Below, piece after piece: positions 1-7,410 of a stretch of DNA of 20,690 nt (position 1 is its first letter; each line of letters opens with the position of its first letter). This stretch comes from a virus: IMG/VR virus record IMGVR_UViG_3300024999_000468, positions 1 to 20,690 of that record. One strand, 5' to 3'. A program made the position numbers and the translations under genes. The notes beneath the pieces were generated by a model, which was given only the letters and a program-made list of their open reading frames with translations, searched no databases and was not told the origin of the DNA.

Positions 1-342
1 GTTTGCATTTTCTTTGCGTGTACTTTTAAGGAATCTCTGAAATTCTGCAACTAGCTTAATTTCTTCTAGGCTTGCGTTCGGTATCGTTCCGGTTACAGCT
101 ATACCAAGCTGGCTTTTTATATCAGCTAACTTTTCATATATTGTTCCGTCTACAAGCCCATCGATTGGGGCACAGTTCATTTTCTCGGCAATGCTTTCGC
201 CTATTGACGCGCTACTAAAGGCATACAGTATTTCGGACAACTTCGTATAGAGTGCGTCGAAATCGGCATCTACAGCCTCAGCGTCAGCAGGTGTCCCATT
301 AACAAAGTCATTGGTTCTAGTTATGTTTTGTATCATTCCCAA
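1..342 (-). CDS. Partial phage structural protein (N-terminus only)
   Basis: This gene starts inside the window and runs off its left edge. I read it by hand: MGMIQNITRTNDFVNGTPAD, then an acidic helical stretch. A TTG start at 342 is preferred because AGGTG lies 7 bases upstream of it; the in-frame ATG at 336 lies 13 bases from that site. The opening (N-x-T-R-T-N-D-F-V-x-G-T-P-A-D-A-x-x-V-D-A-x-F) resembles the N-termini of many phage tail or appendage proteins that follow the nozzle gene. It lies just after the nozzle stop, in the same operon. The rest of the protein is not visible, so its function cannot be assigned beyond a likely virion appendage protein. Confidence 0.7.
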   Translation of the reverse strand, partial: MGMIQNITRTNDFVNGTPADAEAVDADFDALYTKLSEILYAFSSASIGESIAEKMNCAPIDGLVDGTIYEKLADIKSQLGIAVTGTIPNASLEEIKLVAEFQRFLKSTRKENAN

Positions 343-352
343 GCCGTATCAC

Positions 353-2059
353 CTACCTTATTCGTTTTAGTTTGTAGAGAATGCCGAATCCGTAAAACTG
401 AGAAGGAATAGAGTCACTTCCTATTTTCACTCTAAAGTAATTATCTTTCCGGAAAATAGTTTGAGATTCTTGACCAGGAGAGGATTGACCACCCCATAGT
501 TTACCCCACAGACTATTGGGACCCCATTCCATATATCCATTAGCAGTTCCTACCATCAGTTTCTCTCCATAACCAACCTTGTCTGTACCAAACTGAACAT
601 ACAGGCTATCGCTAATCGTTTCTTTCCGGTAATAAACAAATATCTTTCTAATCTTCTTCAGTTGACTACGACTACCCATATCGAAGTCCTTGCCGACAAC
701 GAACGAGCTAATTATCACTCCGTTAAAGCTCTTACTCATCCCGAACTGCATCGTTCCTTTTATTGTTCCAAAAAGAAGTTTATTGGCAGTTGTTACTAAG
801 AATGATTTCGGGGTATCAGGAAAAACATACTTCGTGAAGTAGTTCCTTCGATAATCGTAAACAAAGACGGACTTTCCGATCTTCAGCCAATACCTTCCGT
901 CATAGTCAACGCTAATAGGAGATGACTCATTAATCAGAAGACTCTTAATCCTCATTCCGACAGGAACAATACTCCGTTCATCTTGAACCAGTGTAGGTTG
1001 GATTTGATAGAGGTCGTCAACACCCATAAAAATTATGTTGTTATCTAGGAGTTGGATTGTGTCAGGATACGGGCACCCTCGACTATCGTTAATCGTCTTG
1101 AAGTTCCACGAAGACGGTTCGCCATCTACGGAGAGCATTTGAATTGAGCGTTCCTTTAGAATTACAATCCAATCATTTAAAACTTTTATACCTGTAATCC
1201 TGTCCCCGCCATCGTTACAGATAATGTAATTCGCCAATGGAAATACTTCAGGCTTATTCAGCTTAGAGAAGTAAAGGAATGAACCTTGTGCCAAGAACAA
1301 ACGGTTCTTATGTTCTAGGATGTAGCTCGATTTAATTGGAGGATCATTATCAGTCTCTAACGCATTCCCAATAATAAGAGAACTTCCAGCCATGTTGTCG
1401 GTATACGTTGTTGTTGTGTTGTCTGCAATTTCGGTTAATAACCAAATGCCAGTTGTGCTTCCGATGGTAGCATAAGCGTATATCCTTCGTTTAACAGCGT
1501 TTGAGTCGCCGATTGGTATATCTGTTAGGTCAACCTCTTTTAACGAAGGAGAGACAGTATTAGAGGCGGGTGAAGGATTACTTTCTTGTCCTCGATCATT
1601 TACGAAGGTTACGTAATATGATCTTTCCTCATTTGGTAATCCAGTTTCGGTAGACACTGTAGCCGTGCAGGTAGTTTCTGGTTTCTCTATTCCCCACACC
1701 GAGATAAAGCCATTCCATATAAAAGACGTTTCAACATTCGTACAGAACAACAAGTCTTGATACGTCTCAAAAGAAAGAAGCCCGACAATGCCAGACTTCA
1801 CTAAAGTTCCATCAATATATAATTTATCCGCTACCTGTTGAACGAGCTGTACGGTTCCGTCTCGCTTTGCGTAGTTGTATATCCTATCCGCCACTAAGGA
1901 GTCTATCGAGCTGTACCCTTCGCACGTTGCCGCCTGACCGGGAAGGAAGTCAATGTTCTGACAATCCTGTACCTCGTTATCATTTATCAAGTGCGGTTTG
2001 GCTCCGACGTTTAAGCCGCCAGACATATCCTTTACTTCATAAAGAAGTTTTTCTGACAT
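353..2059 (-). CDS. Tail nozzle / P22 gp10-like stabilisation protein
   Basis: A 568-residue, mostly beta-rich protein with no signal peptide or membrane segment. The N-terminus carries the pattern SGGLNVGAKPHLINDNEVQD followed by N-I-D-F and a G-Y motif, typical of podovirus tail nozzle or stabilisation proteins such as the P22 gp10 family. A fibronectin-like stretch (SYYVTFVNDRGQESNPSP) lies near residue 150. Repeated W/F-x-F-x-V blade-like segments fill the middle (RITGIKVLNDWIVILKERSI, NIIFMGVDDLYQI). In P22-type tails this protein closes the channel below the adaptor, and here it directly follows the adaptor gene. The ATG at 2059 overlaps the adaptor stop as TAATG with AGGTGG upstream; the GTG at 2065 is the alternative. 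Family assignment is from motif recognition and gene order. Confidence 0.75.
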   Translation of the reverse strand: MSEKLLYEVKDMSGGLNVGAKPHLINDNEVQDCQNIDFLPGQAATCEGYSSIDSLVADRIYNYAKRDGTVQLVQQVADKLYIDGTLVKSGIVGLLSFETYQDLLFCTNVETSFIWNGFISVWGIEKPETTCTATVSTETGLPNEERSYYVTFVNDRGQESNPSPASNTVSPSLKEVDLTDIPIGDSNAVKRRIYAYATIGSTTGIWLLTEIADNTTTTYTDNMAGSSLIIGNALETDNDPPIKSSYILEHKNRLFLAQGSFLYFSKLNKPEVFPLANYIICNDGGDRITGIKVLNDWIVILKERSIQMLSVDGEPSSWNFKTINDSRGCPYPDTIQLLDNNIIFMGVDDLYQIQPTLVQDERSIVPVGMRIKSLLINESSPISVDYDGRYWLKIGKSVFVYDYRRNYFTKYVFPDTPKSFLVTTANKLLFGTIKGTMQFGMSKSFNGVIISSFVVGKDFDMGSRSQLKKIRKIFVYYRKETISDSLYVQFGTDKVGYGEKLMVGTANGYMEWGPNSLWGKLWGGQSSPGQESQTIFRKDNYFRVKIGSDSIPSQFYGFGILYKLKRIR

Positions 2060-3576
2060 TACCACACCACCTGCGCAAATGATGGTTGCAAGGCTCCGTT
2101 AACTTGATCAATCATCAAATCTTTTTTCTTCTCAAACGCTTTTTCAAGGGTTGCTGCTTCCTGTAGTTTACCCTTAGATTGCTTGTACCTCATGGCGGCA
2201 TACAAAACTAAAGCATAATGAGAACTAACAGGAACGTCCGTGGGTAAATCAGAGGCATTGACCAGGTAAGTAGGTTTCCGGTAATAAAACAAATCGACAG
2301 TTCCATCTAATGGATCATCGCGGAATATAATATTTCCACCCCAAATATCAAATGGTAATGCAATTTCCGTAATAGATAAACAGTTGGACGGAATTGGATA
2401 GCTCAACGTACCTGCGACCGTTGTTATTTGCGAAGTTGTCTCAATTCCCAAATCGTTTGTCAGCTCGTTAATTCCGTCATTCAGCCATTCTTTTGCAACG
2501 TCCCACAATACAACATCTTCTACCAGTTTATTAAGCCTAGATAACAGCGTATTGTCAGTAGAGGCTTTCTTTGATTTCCTATCCCGAACGTATTGAATTA
2601 GCAGCGTCTTTTTATTTGAAAATTCTTTTTCAAAGGAAATAGCTTGGTCAAAGTCCTTCTCGGATTGCTTGTACCGCATTGCCGCATACAAAACAAGAGC
2701 GTAATGGAAATTAACCGGAATGTCAGCAGGTAAGTCTTGGACATTTACAAGGTATCCTGGTTTTCGATGATAATAAATAGTTGCTGTGCCGTTGCCGGGA
2801 TTATCATAGAAAACAATATTACTCCCCCATGTATCGAACGGTTTATCCGCTTTAACAACCGAAATACAATCAGAGGGAATTGGATACGACATAACACCTG
2901 AAGTTGTGACTATCTGCGCCGATGTTTCGATATCCAGCTCGTTTGTTAATTCATTAATGCCGTCATTCAGCCAACCCTTTGCGATATCCCACAGGACAAT
3001 ATCTCCTACTAACTTATTCAACGATGACAACAGAGTATTTCCAGAAGCCTCTTTCAGTTTCTTCGCCTTGATATATTCGATCAGTAGAGCTTTCTTTTTC
3101 TCGAAAGCCTTCTCGAATTCCTTAGCTTGCTCGAAGTCATCCTCTGATTGCATATAACGCATCGCAGCGTAAAGAGCTAATGCGTAATGTGCGTTACTTG
3201 GAACATCTGCTGGAATATCATAAACAGTCGCTAAGTACAATGGTTTTCGATAATAGTAAAGGTTGAATGAGCTATTGCCTGGATCGCCATAAAGGATAAT
3301 ATCCGTTCCCCATGTGTCGAAAGGTAAATCGGCCTTGTAAATAGATTGACAATCGAGGGGTATAGGGTAATTCAGGGTTCCGGCAGTAGTTGTAATTTGA
3401 CTTTTTGTTTCAATCTCAAGGTAATTAGCTAATTCGTTAATGCCATCGTTGAACCACTTAACGGCATCCGACCATAGTACCGTATCGCTGATAAGCTTAT
3501 TAAGCGCATCAAGAAGTGTCGTGCCGTCTGTTATATTTATCTCCTCAGTTGCTATGTCAGCCCCATATGTAGGCAT
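2059..3576 (-). CDS. Head-tail adaptor with three tandem adaptor domains
   Basis: A 505-residue protein made of three complete copies of one domain, at about residues 20-180, 181-342 and 343-505. Each copy runs in order: TLLxxLNKL helix, W-NDGINEL helix, I-E-T strand, a YPIP-x-x-C turn, PFD-x-W, a YYxRKPxYL strand, then HYALxLYAAMRY-x-QS and a charged E-K-rich helix. By hand count over 150 ungapped positions the copies are about 62% (1 v 2), 62% (2 v 3) and 59% (1 v 3) identical. The pattern fits the SU10/P22-gp4-like adaptor family, whose members I know as single-domain proteins of about 150-200 residues that form a 12-mer under the portal. Its place before the nozzle gene supports this. The start is ATG with AAGGTGGTG upstream. 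Confidence 0.75.
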   Translation of the reverse strand: MPTYGADIATEEINITDGTTLLDALNKLISDTVLWSDAVKWFNDGINELANYLEIETKSQITTTAGTLNYPIPLDCQSIYKADLPFDTWGTDIILYGDPGNSSFNLYYYRKPLYLATVYDIPADVPSNAHYALALYAAMRYMQSEDDFEQAKEFEKAFEKKKALLIEYIKAKKLKEASGNTLLSSLNKLVGDIVLWDIAKGWLNDGINELTNELDIETSAQIVTTSGVMSYPIPSDCISVVKADKPFDTWGSNIVFYDNPGNGTATIYYHRKPGYLVNVQDLPADIPVNFHYALVLYAAMRYKQSEKDFDQAISFEKEFSNKKTLLIQYVRDRKSKKASTDNTLLSRLNKLVEDVVLWDVAKEWLNDGINELTNDLGIETTSQITTVAGTLSYPIPSNCLSITEIALPFDIWGGNIIFRDDPLDGTVDLFYYRKPTYLVNASDLPTDVPVSSHYALVLYAAMRYKQSKGKLQEAATLEKAFEKKKDLMIDQVNGALQPSFAQVVW

Positions 3577-3591
3577 ATTTTCACCACCTTA

Positions 3592-5571
3592 TTAGATAGT
3601 TGTTATAGTTTGATATTCCCAATGCCACACTCTTGGGTGAAGAACACCCGGTGGGTCATAATATTCCTCAACATCCGTAACCTGCCAAGCATTTAATAAT
3701 TCCCCCGAGCCAGTTACTTCTCCAATAATGAAACGAGGATTATCAATAGGGTCTTGCCAAGTGTAATACACAATCTGAAATGGACTATTGTTCTCGATAT
3801 CTAATGTAAATCCTACTTGATCAAGGATGTCTGCATAATCTGCAGAAATAACTTGCAACCAAATTCTACCTTCTATTATTGGGGAATTAAGAGGGTATTC
3901 GTTTGCTATTTCGTCAATTATCCACGAGTAAGTTACGCCTCGTTCATCTCCTGTAATTATTAACTTGCCAAACATTCTTTCGTTAATATTTCCATACAAG
4001 TAAGGATCTCGCTGGTCTGGCTCCTTTGGATTATACGAGCTTATGGTTAATTTCGGCGCGGAATCATCGTATGAAACTATTACAATAATGAAATTCCAAG
4101 TAGGTTCTAGCGGAACGGGTGAGCGACTAGCAACAATTACTCCTATTAGGAATCCGTTTTTAAAATCAGTGCTCACGGAGACGGTACTGCTCTCGTATTC
4201 TACTTTCGTAGAGAGTGGTTTCGAATACCCTGTGTTAAGGCCTAATTGATACCCTAATTCGTAGTCTGATAGATTCACGACCGAATTGGATACATACGGA
4301 GAAACCGTCTGAATTTCAGCAGTTACAACATCCACCACAACCGTTGTTCCAGACTGAATGCTTGGGTTTTGAAGGGTAATCGACGACACTACGGATGGCT
4401 GAATAACATTTACCGAAATTGGTGTATCCGTAAGCTCCACGGCATAGATACTAGACGTACTTGACAATGTGTCAGTGTACCCATTTTGGGCCACAGATAG
4501 GACGAATATCATATATGACGTCCCATTAACAATTGGTTCCCCTGATATAGTCGTTAGGTATTGAGAAAGAGTTAATACATGTTGTACGCCGTTTCCGCTC
4601 TTTGGAACAGAAACATAGAAATCACTAGACAACGAAGATGCCATACTTTGGGTAAAAGCCGTGTATTCAGCCAATGTTGAGACGAATATTCTGTACTCAT
4701 AAATATTTGTCTCATCGGTAGCAGATGTAAATCCATACTGTATATCACGGGCATCATTAAAATTGCTAACATCAGCCCTTGAAAGGTAAGTGGCAGCAGG
4801 AACGTTATTCGTTAGAGTTAAGGGAAAGTCTGATATAGAAAAACTAGACACTCCATCAAGACCTACGGATTGAATTATTGCGTTATAGGAAATACCATTA
4901 GCGATAGCATTACCGTTAACATCTTGAATAGTGGATGTTAAATCAACAGTATGAAAGCTTCCTGAAATTCCCTTGGTTGCCGAAACGAATTTCGGAGAAG
5001 TTAATGATAATATAAAATCGCCAGTTATGGTTGCTATATCACTAGTCGGAGCTACGCAAACCTTATAATAAGCTATATTCGAATTAAACGTTGGTTCCCT
5101 GAATGTTATCCTAATGTCTGAAGCATTCCCATTATTACCGATATCGTACATCTTGGTAACGCCGCTATTCGGTGCGGCGCAGTTCGTAACAAGTGTAAGC
5201 GCATTAGATGGGAGAGTAATTCCATTATCATAACCATTTCTCCCAACGCTTAATACGAAGGAAACGTAAGAAACACCCGCCGTTATAACGTTTCCGCTAT
5301 AGTCTTTTGAAGTTGAAAGGTATGATACATTGCGAAGAATACCATTGCCATACTCGCTTAATATTGAGGTATAAAAGGTAGTGTCTGATATTGCACTAGC
5401 TACGGATAAGGTGAATAATCCAACATCTGACTCAGGGACTATAAAAACCCTGTACTCCGACACATTAGTTTGAACAAAAGGAAAATAAAAGTGAGCCATT
5501 AAATCCCTAGCGTCACCATTATTGCTAATGTCTTGGATTTTCAAGATAGTACATAAAGGCGCGGTAGGCAT
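3592..5571 (-). CDS. Large virion protein with three Ig/FnIII-like repeats
   Basis: A 659-residue beta-rich protein. The first about 375 residues hold three repeats of about 115-120 residues. Each opens with a D-I/V-x-N-x-x-D/N-A-x-D-I motif (near residues 14, 142 and 268), then an EYRVFIV-like strand, and ends with a GxSYxxFVLSVGxxGY-like strand, as in fibronectin or Ig-type folds. The remaining about 280 residues form a different region with a GYQLGLNTGYSK segment and a tryptophan-rich C-terminus (WHWEY). No enzymatic motif is seen. It lies upstream of the adaptor and nozzle genes in the same operon with AGGGGTGATA before the ATG. It is probably an exposed head or tail decoration or host-attachment protein, but that is inference. 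Confidence 0.65.
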   Translation of the reverse strand: MPTAPLCTILKIQDISNNGDARDLMAHFYFPFVQTNVSEYRVFIVPESDVGLFTLSVASAISDTTFYTSILSEYGNGILRNVSYLSTSKDYSGNVITAGVSYVSFVLSVGRNGYDNGITLPSNALTLVTNCAAPNSGVTKMYDIGNNGNASDIRITFREPTFNSNIAYYKVCVAPTSDIATITGDFILSLTSPKFVSATKGISGSFHTVDLTSTIQDVNGNAIANGISYNAIIQSVGLDGVSSFSISDFPLTLTNNVPAATYLSRADVSNFNDARDIQYGFTSATDETNIYEYRIFVSTLAEYTAFTQSMASSLSSDFYVSVPKSGNGVQHVLTLSQYLTTISGEPIVNGTSYMIFVLSVAQNGYTDTLSSTSSIYAVELTDTPISVNVIQPSVVSSITLQNPSIQSGTTVVVDVVTAEIQTVSPYVSNSVVNLSDYELGYQLGLNTGYSKPLSTKVEYESSTVSVSTDFKNGFLIGVIVASRSPVPLEPTWNFIIVIVSYDDSAPKLTISSYNPKEPDQRDPYLYGNINERMFGKLIITGDERGVTYSWIIDEIANEYPLNSPIIEGRIWLQVISADYADILDQVGFTLDIENNSPFQIVYYTWQDPIDNPRFIIGEVTGSGELLNAWQVTDVEEYYDPPGVLHPRVWHWEYQTITTI

Positions 5572-5583
5572 TTTATATCACCC

Positions 5584-6018
5584 CTACGGTGTAGATATCA
5601 GGAACATTCCTGAAGTAAACCATGTTATTAAGAAATTTGTAGCAGTTGAAGAAAGGTCGCTTCCGAAGTCAACATATCCAATAAGTAAAGATGTTGAATC
5701 CGTTCCAGTAGAGATATAAATCACGGCATATCGAGCAGTAATAGTAGACGTTCCCCACACTACATCGTCAGCATCAAGCTTTACTATGTTAGAGTCGGGC
5801 AAATAACTTATAGTTTTATTAGCTAAGGTTATTCCTCCTGCTGTATATGCAGTTCCGACAACCTCGTTAGTAACACTTGATTTGTAGATATGAGTATCCT
5901 GATTAGGAGAGTACCCTGAAGTACAAAGCATCACCTTAATTGTGTCTGTGTTCCAATCAACCTCTTTATTCAACGCTTTTAGTAAGAAGTTTCCGTACAT
6001 CTTTGATGTTATTGCCAT
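5584..6018 (-). CDS. Conserved-type phage virion protein, unknown role
   Basis: A 144-residue protein with no membrane segment. It opens MAITSKMYGNFLLKALNKEV and continues with D-T-I-K-V-M-L-C. Its middle has AYTAGGITLANKTISY and D-A-D-D-V-V-W-G-T-S-T-I-T-A-R-Y-A-V-I-Y. I recognise this layout from small proteins found in the tail regions of many phages; they have no assigned enzymatic role and probably form a compact beta-rich virion component. The gene follows a 76-residue ORF and precedes the Ig-repeat gene by 12 bases. The start is ATG with GGGGGTGTC upstream. Family recognition is moderate; function is unknown. Confidence 0.65.
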   Translation of the reverse strand: MAITSKMYGNFLLKALNKEVDWNTDTIKVMLCTSGYSPNQDTHIYKSSVTNEVVGTAYTAGGITLANKTISYLPDSNIVKLDADDVVWGTSTITARYAVIYISTGTDSTSLLIGYVDFGSDLSSTATNFLITWFTSGMFLISTP

Positions 6019-6043
6019 TCAGACACCCCCATAAATAAAAAAG

Positions 6044-6274
6044 TTAAGCAACCGAAACAACTCTTCCGCTATCACTAGTCATACCCGTAATATTCCCACT
6101 TTCATCCTTCACCCATATCCATACTTCATCCACGGTATCCTTTGTTACAGTAACACCCGTCGATGAATACGTTAATGACATTTCCATAACAATCGGACAA
6201 TCAATATTCTCAACAATTGTTGTCCCGATCGACATTCCTATTATTAATCCTTCTTCCCAATCCTTTGAAACCAT
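6044..6274 (-). CDS. Small hypothetical protein (76 aa)
   Basis: A short protein opening MVSKDWEEGLIIGMSIGTTI, followed by beta-rich sequence with alternating T/V residues (YSSTGVTVTKDTVDEVWIWV). I do not recognise a family. There is no signal peptide, cysteine pair or catalytic motif. The gene starts 3 bases after the stop of the 107-residue gene; the GGAGGG of its ribosome binding site overlaps that stop, which suggests translational coupling. Its position between virion genes makes a small structural or accessory virion role likely, but this is inference from context. Confidence 0.55.
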   Translation of the reverse strand: MVSKDWEEGLIIGMSIGTTIVENIDCPIVMEMSLTYSSTGVTVTKDTVDEVWIWVKDESGNITGMTSDSGRVVSVA

Positions 6275-6277
6275 TTC

Positions 6278-6601
6278 TTAACCCTCCGTTGTTCTGGTTA
6301 TAGTATATGTTCTCTCTCCCCTCGTCATGGAATCTATCCTAGTCTGAGAATCCCTTGTTATTGCCCACGACTCCTGCTCTCCATCCCTGAATATGTCAAT
6401 CGTCGCTTCTCCTATTACAACCTGAACATTAGTTGGTGGAGTAGTAGAAATGTTGTTTACCTCTTCAACAGTTTGGGTTAATAGAGTTTCAACTGCCACG
6501 ATTGCATCCTGAACATCGTTAATGTCTTGAGAAAGAATAGGGCTAATATGGTCTATTTTCGTTGTGAAGGAGTCTATTTGGGCAGGGTATTTTGTGGTCA
6601 T
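6278..6601 (-). CDS. Small phage structural-region protein (107 aa)
   Basis: The N-terminal half has the pattern TTKYPAQIDSFTTKIDHISP, then S-Q-D-I-N-D-V-Q-D-A-I-V-A-V-E. This is a helical motif I recognise at the N-terminus of many podovirus tail-region proteins, where it begins longer fibers or stands alone. The C-terminal half (residues about 60-107) is short and beta-like (VQVVIGEATIDIFRDGEQES). It is the first gene after the terminator at 6727-6766. AAGGCGGCGATAAA precedes the ATG. A structural or linker role is likely; no enzymatic function is seen. Confidence 0.6.
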   Translation of the reverse strand: MTTKYPAQIDSFTTKIDHISPILSQDINDVQDAIVAVETLLTQTVEEVNNISTTPPTNVQVVIGEATIDIFRDGEQESWAITRDSQTRIDSMTRGERTYTITRTTEG

Positions 6602-6625
6602 TTTATCGCCGCCTTAAAGTAGGAT

Positions 6626-6642
6626 GAGGGGTGCGGCCCCTC
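6626..6642 (-). other. GC-rich intercistronic hairpin
   Basis: GAGGGG at 6626-6631 and CCCCTC at 6637-6642 form a perfect 6-bp stem with a 5-base loop, just upstream of the 107-residue gene. There is no adjacent T-run. It resembles the GAGGGG/CCCCTC hairpin after the capsid gene (10160-10177). A role in mRNA end protection or processing is inferred. Confidence 0.5.
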
Positions 6643-6726
6643 TGTTGATTGAGGAAGTCTTAACAGCATAATTGTTTTAAATCTTTTGGACATTCATCTA
6701 AATAAATAAAAAAATACCCATACAAT

Positions 6727-6766
6727 AAAAAGAGAGGGTATAAAAAATATACACCACCTCTTTTTT
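6727..6766 (-). terminator. Rho-independent terminator, possibly bidirectional
   Basis: AAAAAGAG at 6727-6734 pairs with the CTCTTTTT tract that begins at 6758. TATA arms inside the structure close an A-rich loop, with an imperfect middle. Runs of A on one side and T on the other mean that either strand would end its hairpin with a U-run. It sits in the gap after the tail-collar gene and before a new run of virion genes. The minus-strand late message would be at least partly interrupted here. Confidence 0.6.
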
Positions 6767-6811
6767 GTTAATTTTTATATTTCAACAATCCAGTCTTTAG
6801 CGAAGATCGAT

Positions 6812-7297
6812 TTAATGCTTAATCATATAGTTCAGTGCAATGTAAGGTTGCAAATTATTATGTGCTAAACCGCCTCCTGCGGAAGACGTCCAATACTGGC
6901 TATTCCCAGTATCAAGTCCTGAATAATTAGAAAATATGTCATTCTCGTCATAAGTAGTTCTGGTATAGCCTTGTACATAGTGACTGTGGCTAGGCATTTG
7001 TTCAGTCGTAAGCGCATGTGTTTTCGCTCCTCCTGTCTTGCCTAATGTATCAAATTCTGTTTGCTCCACGTCTAACCCAAGTGGTACTCTGCCTTTTAAA
7101 TTTGGTAAGTTAAAGGTAGTAGAACCATCTCCAGCACCATAACTATTTCCAATCACATCAAATAATGCTGAATATATTGTTCTGGATACTGCTGATCCAT
7201 CACAAATCAACCATCCCCAAGGGGCAGTTAGCCCGGCATGTATTCGAATAAAACCAGGGGCAATAGCGCCTATGCCCTGAGGGGGACAAGTGTGCAT
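6812..7297 (-). CDS. Phage tail collar domain protein
   Basis: A 161-residue protein of the phage tail collar / microcystin-dependent-protein type. The family signature is clear: WGWLICDGSAVSRTIYSALF, then GNSYGAGDGSTTFNLPNLKG and R-V-P-L-G. A histidine-rich stretch follows (KTHALTTEQMPSHSHYVQGY), and it ends NNLQPYIALNYMIKH. The collar domain covers about residues 18-100 and the C-terminus resembles short-tail-fiber tips. Such proteins form trimeric spikes or fibers that contact the host. The start is ATG at 7297 with a strong AGGAGGAG site 5-6 bases upstream. The gene stands slightly apart from its neighbours, with stem-loops on both sides and a 12-bp direct repeat flanking it (6794-6805 and 7398-7409). 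Confidence 0.85.
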   Translation of the reverse strand: MHTCPPQGIGAIAPGFIRIHAGLTAPWGWLICDGSAVSRTIYSALFDVIGNSYGAGDGSTTFNLPNLKGRVPLGLDVEQTEFDTLGKTGGAKTHALTTEQMPSHSHYVQGYTRTTYDENDIFSNYSGLDTGNSQYWTSSAGGGLAHNNLQPYIALNYMIKH

Positions 7298-7381
7298 ATT
7301 ATACTCCTCCTACCAAAGCACCATAATTTTTATACTCTCCGTCTGTCGAACAATGGGTCTAATACGACATAGCTTTATACA

Positions 7382-7410
7382 CCTTTCGCTATTTGCATCT
7401 TTAGCGAAGG
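7382..7410 (-). other. Stem-loop after the hydrolase gene
   Basis: CCTTTCGCTA near 7382-7391 pairs with TAGCGAAGG at 7402-7410, with one bulged base and a loop of about 10 bases. It starts directly after the hydrolase stop codon on the minus strand. The T-run expected of an intrinsic terminator is absent (TGTATAAAG follows), so it may be a weak terminator or an mRNA 3'-end stabiliser. Confidence 0.4.

Noticed and set aside
2059-3576. Tandem repeats considered as a CRISPR array or DNA satellite
   Set aside because: The repeat unit is about 485 bp, is coding, and is diverged at the DNA level while the protein is conserved; no short repeats with spacers exist anywhere in the window.
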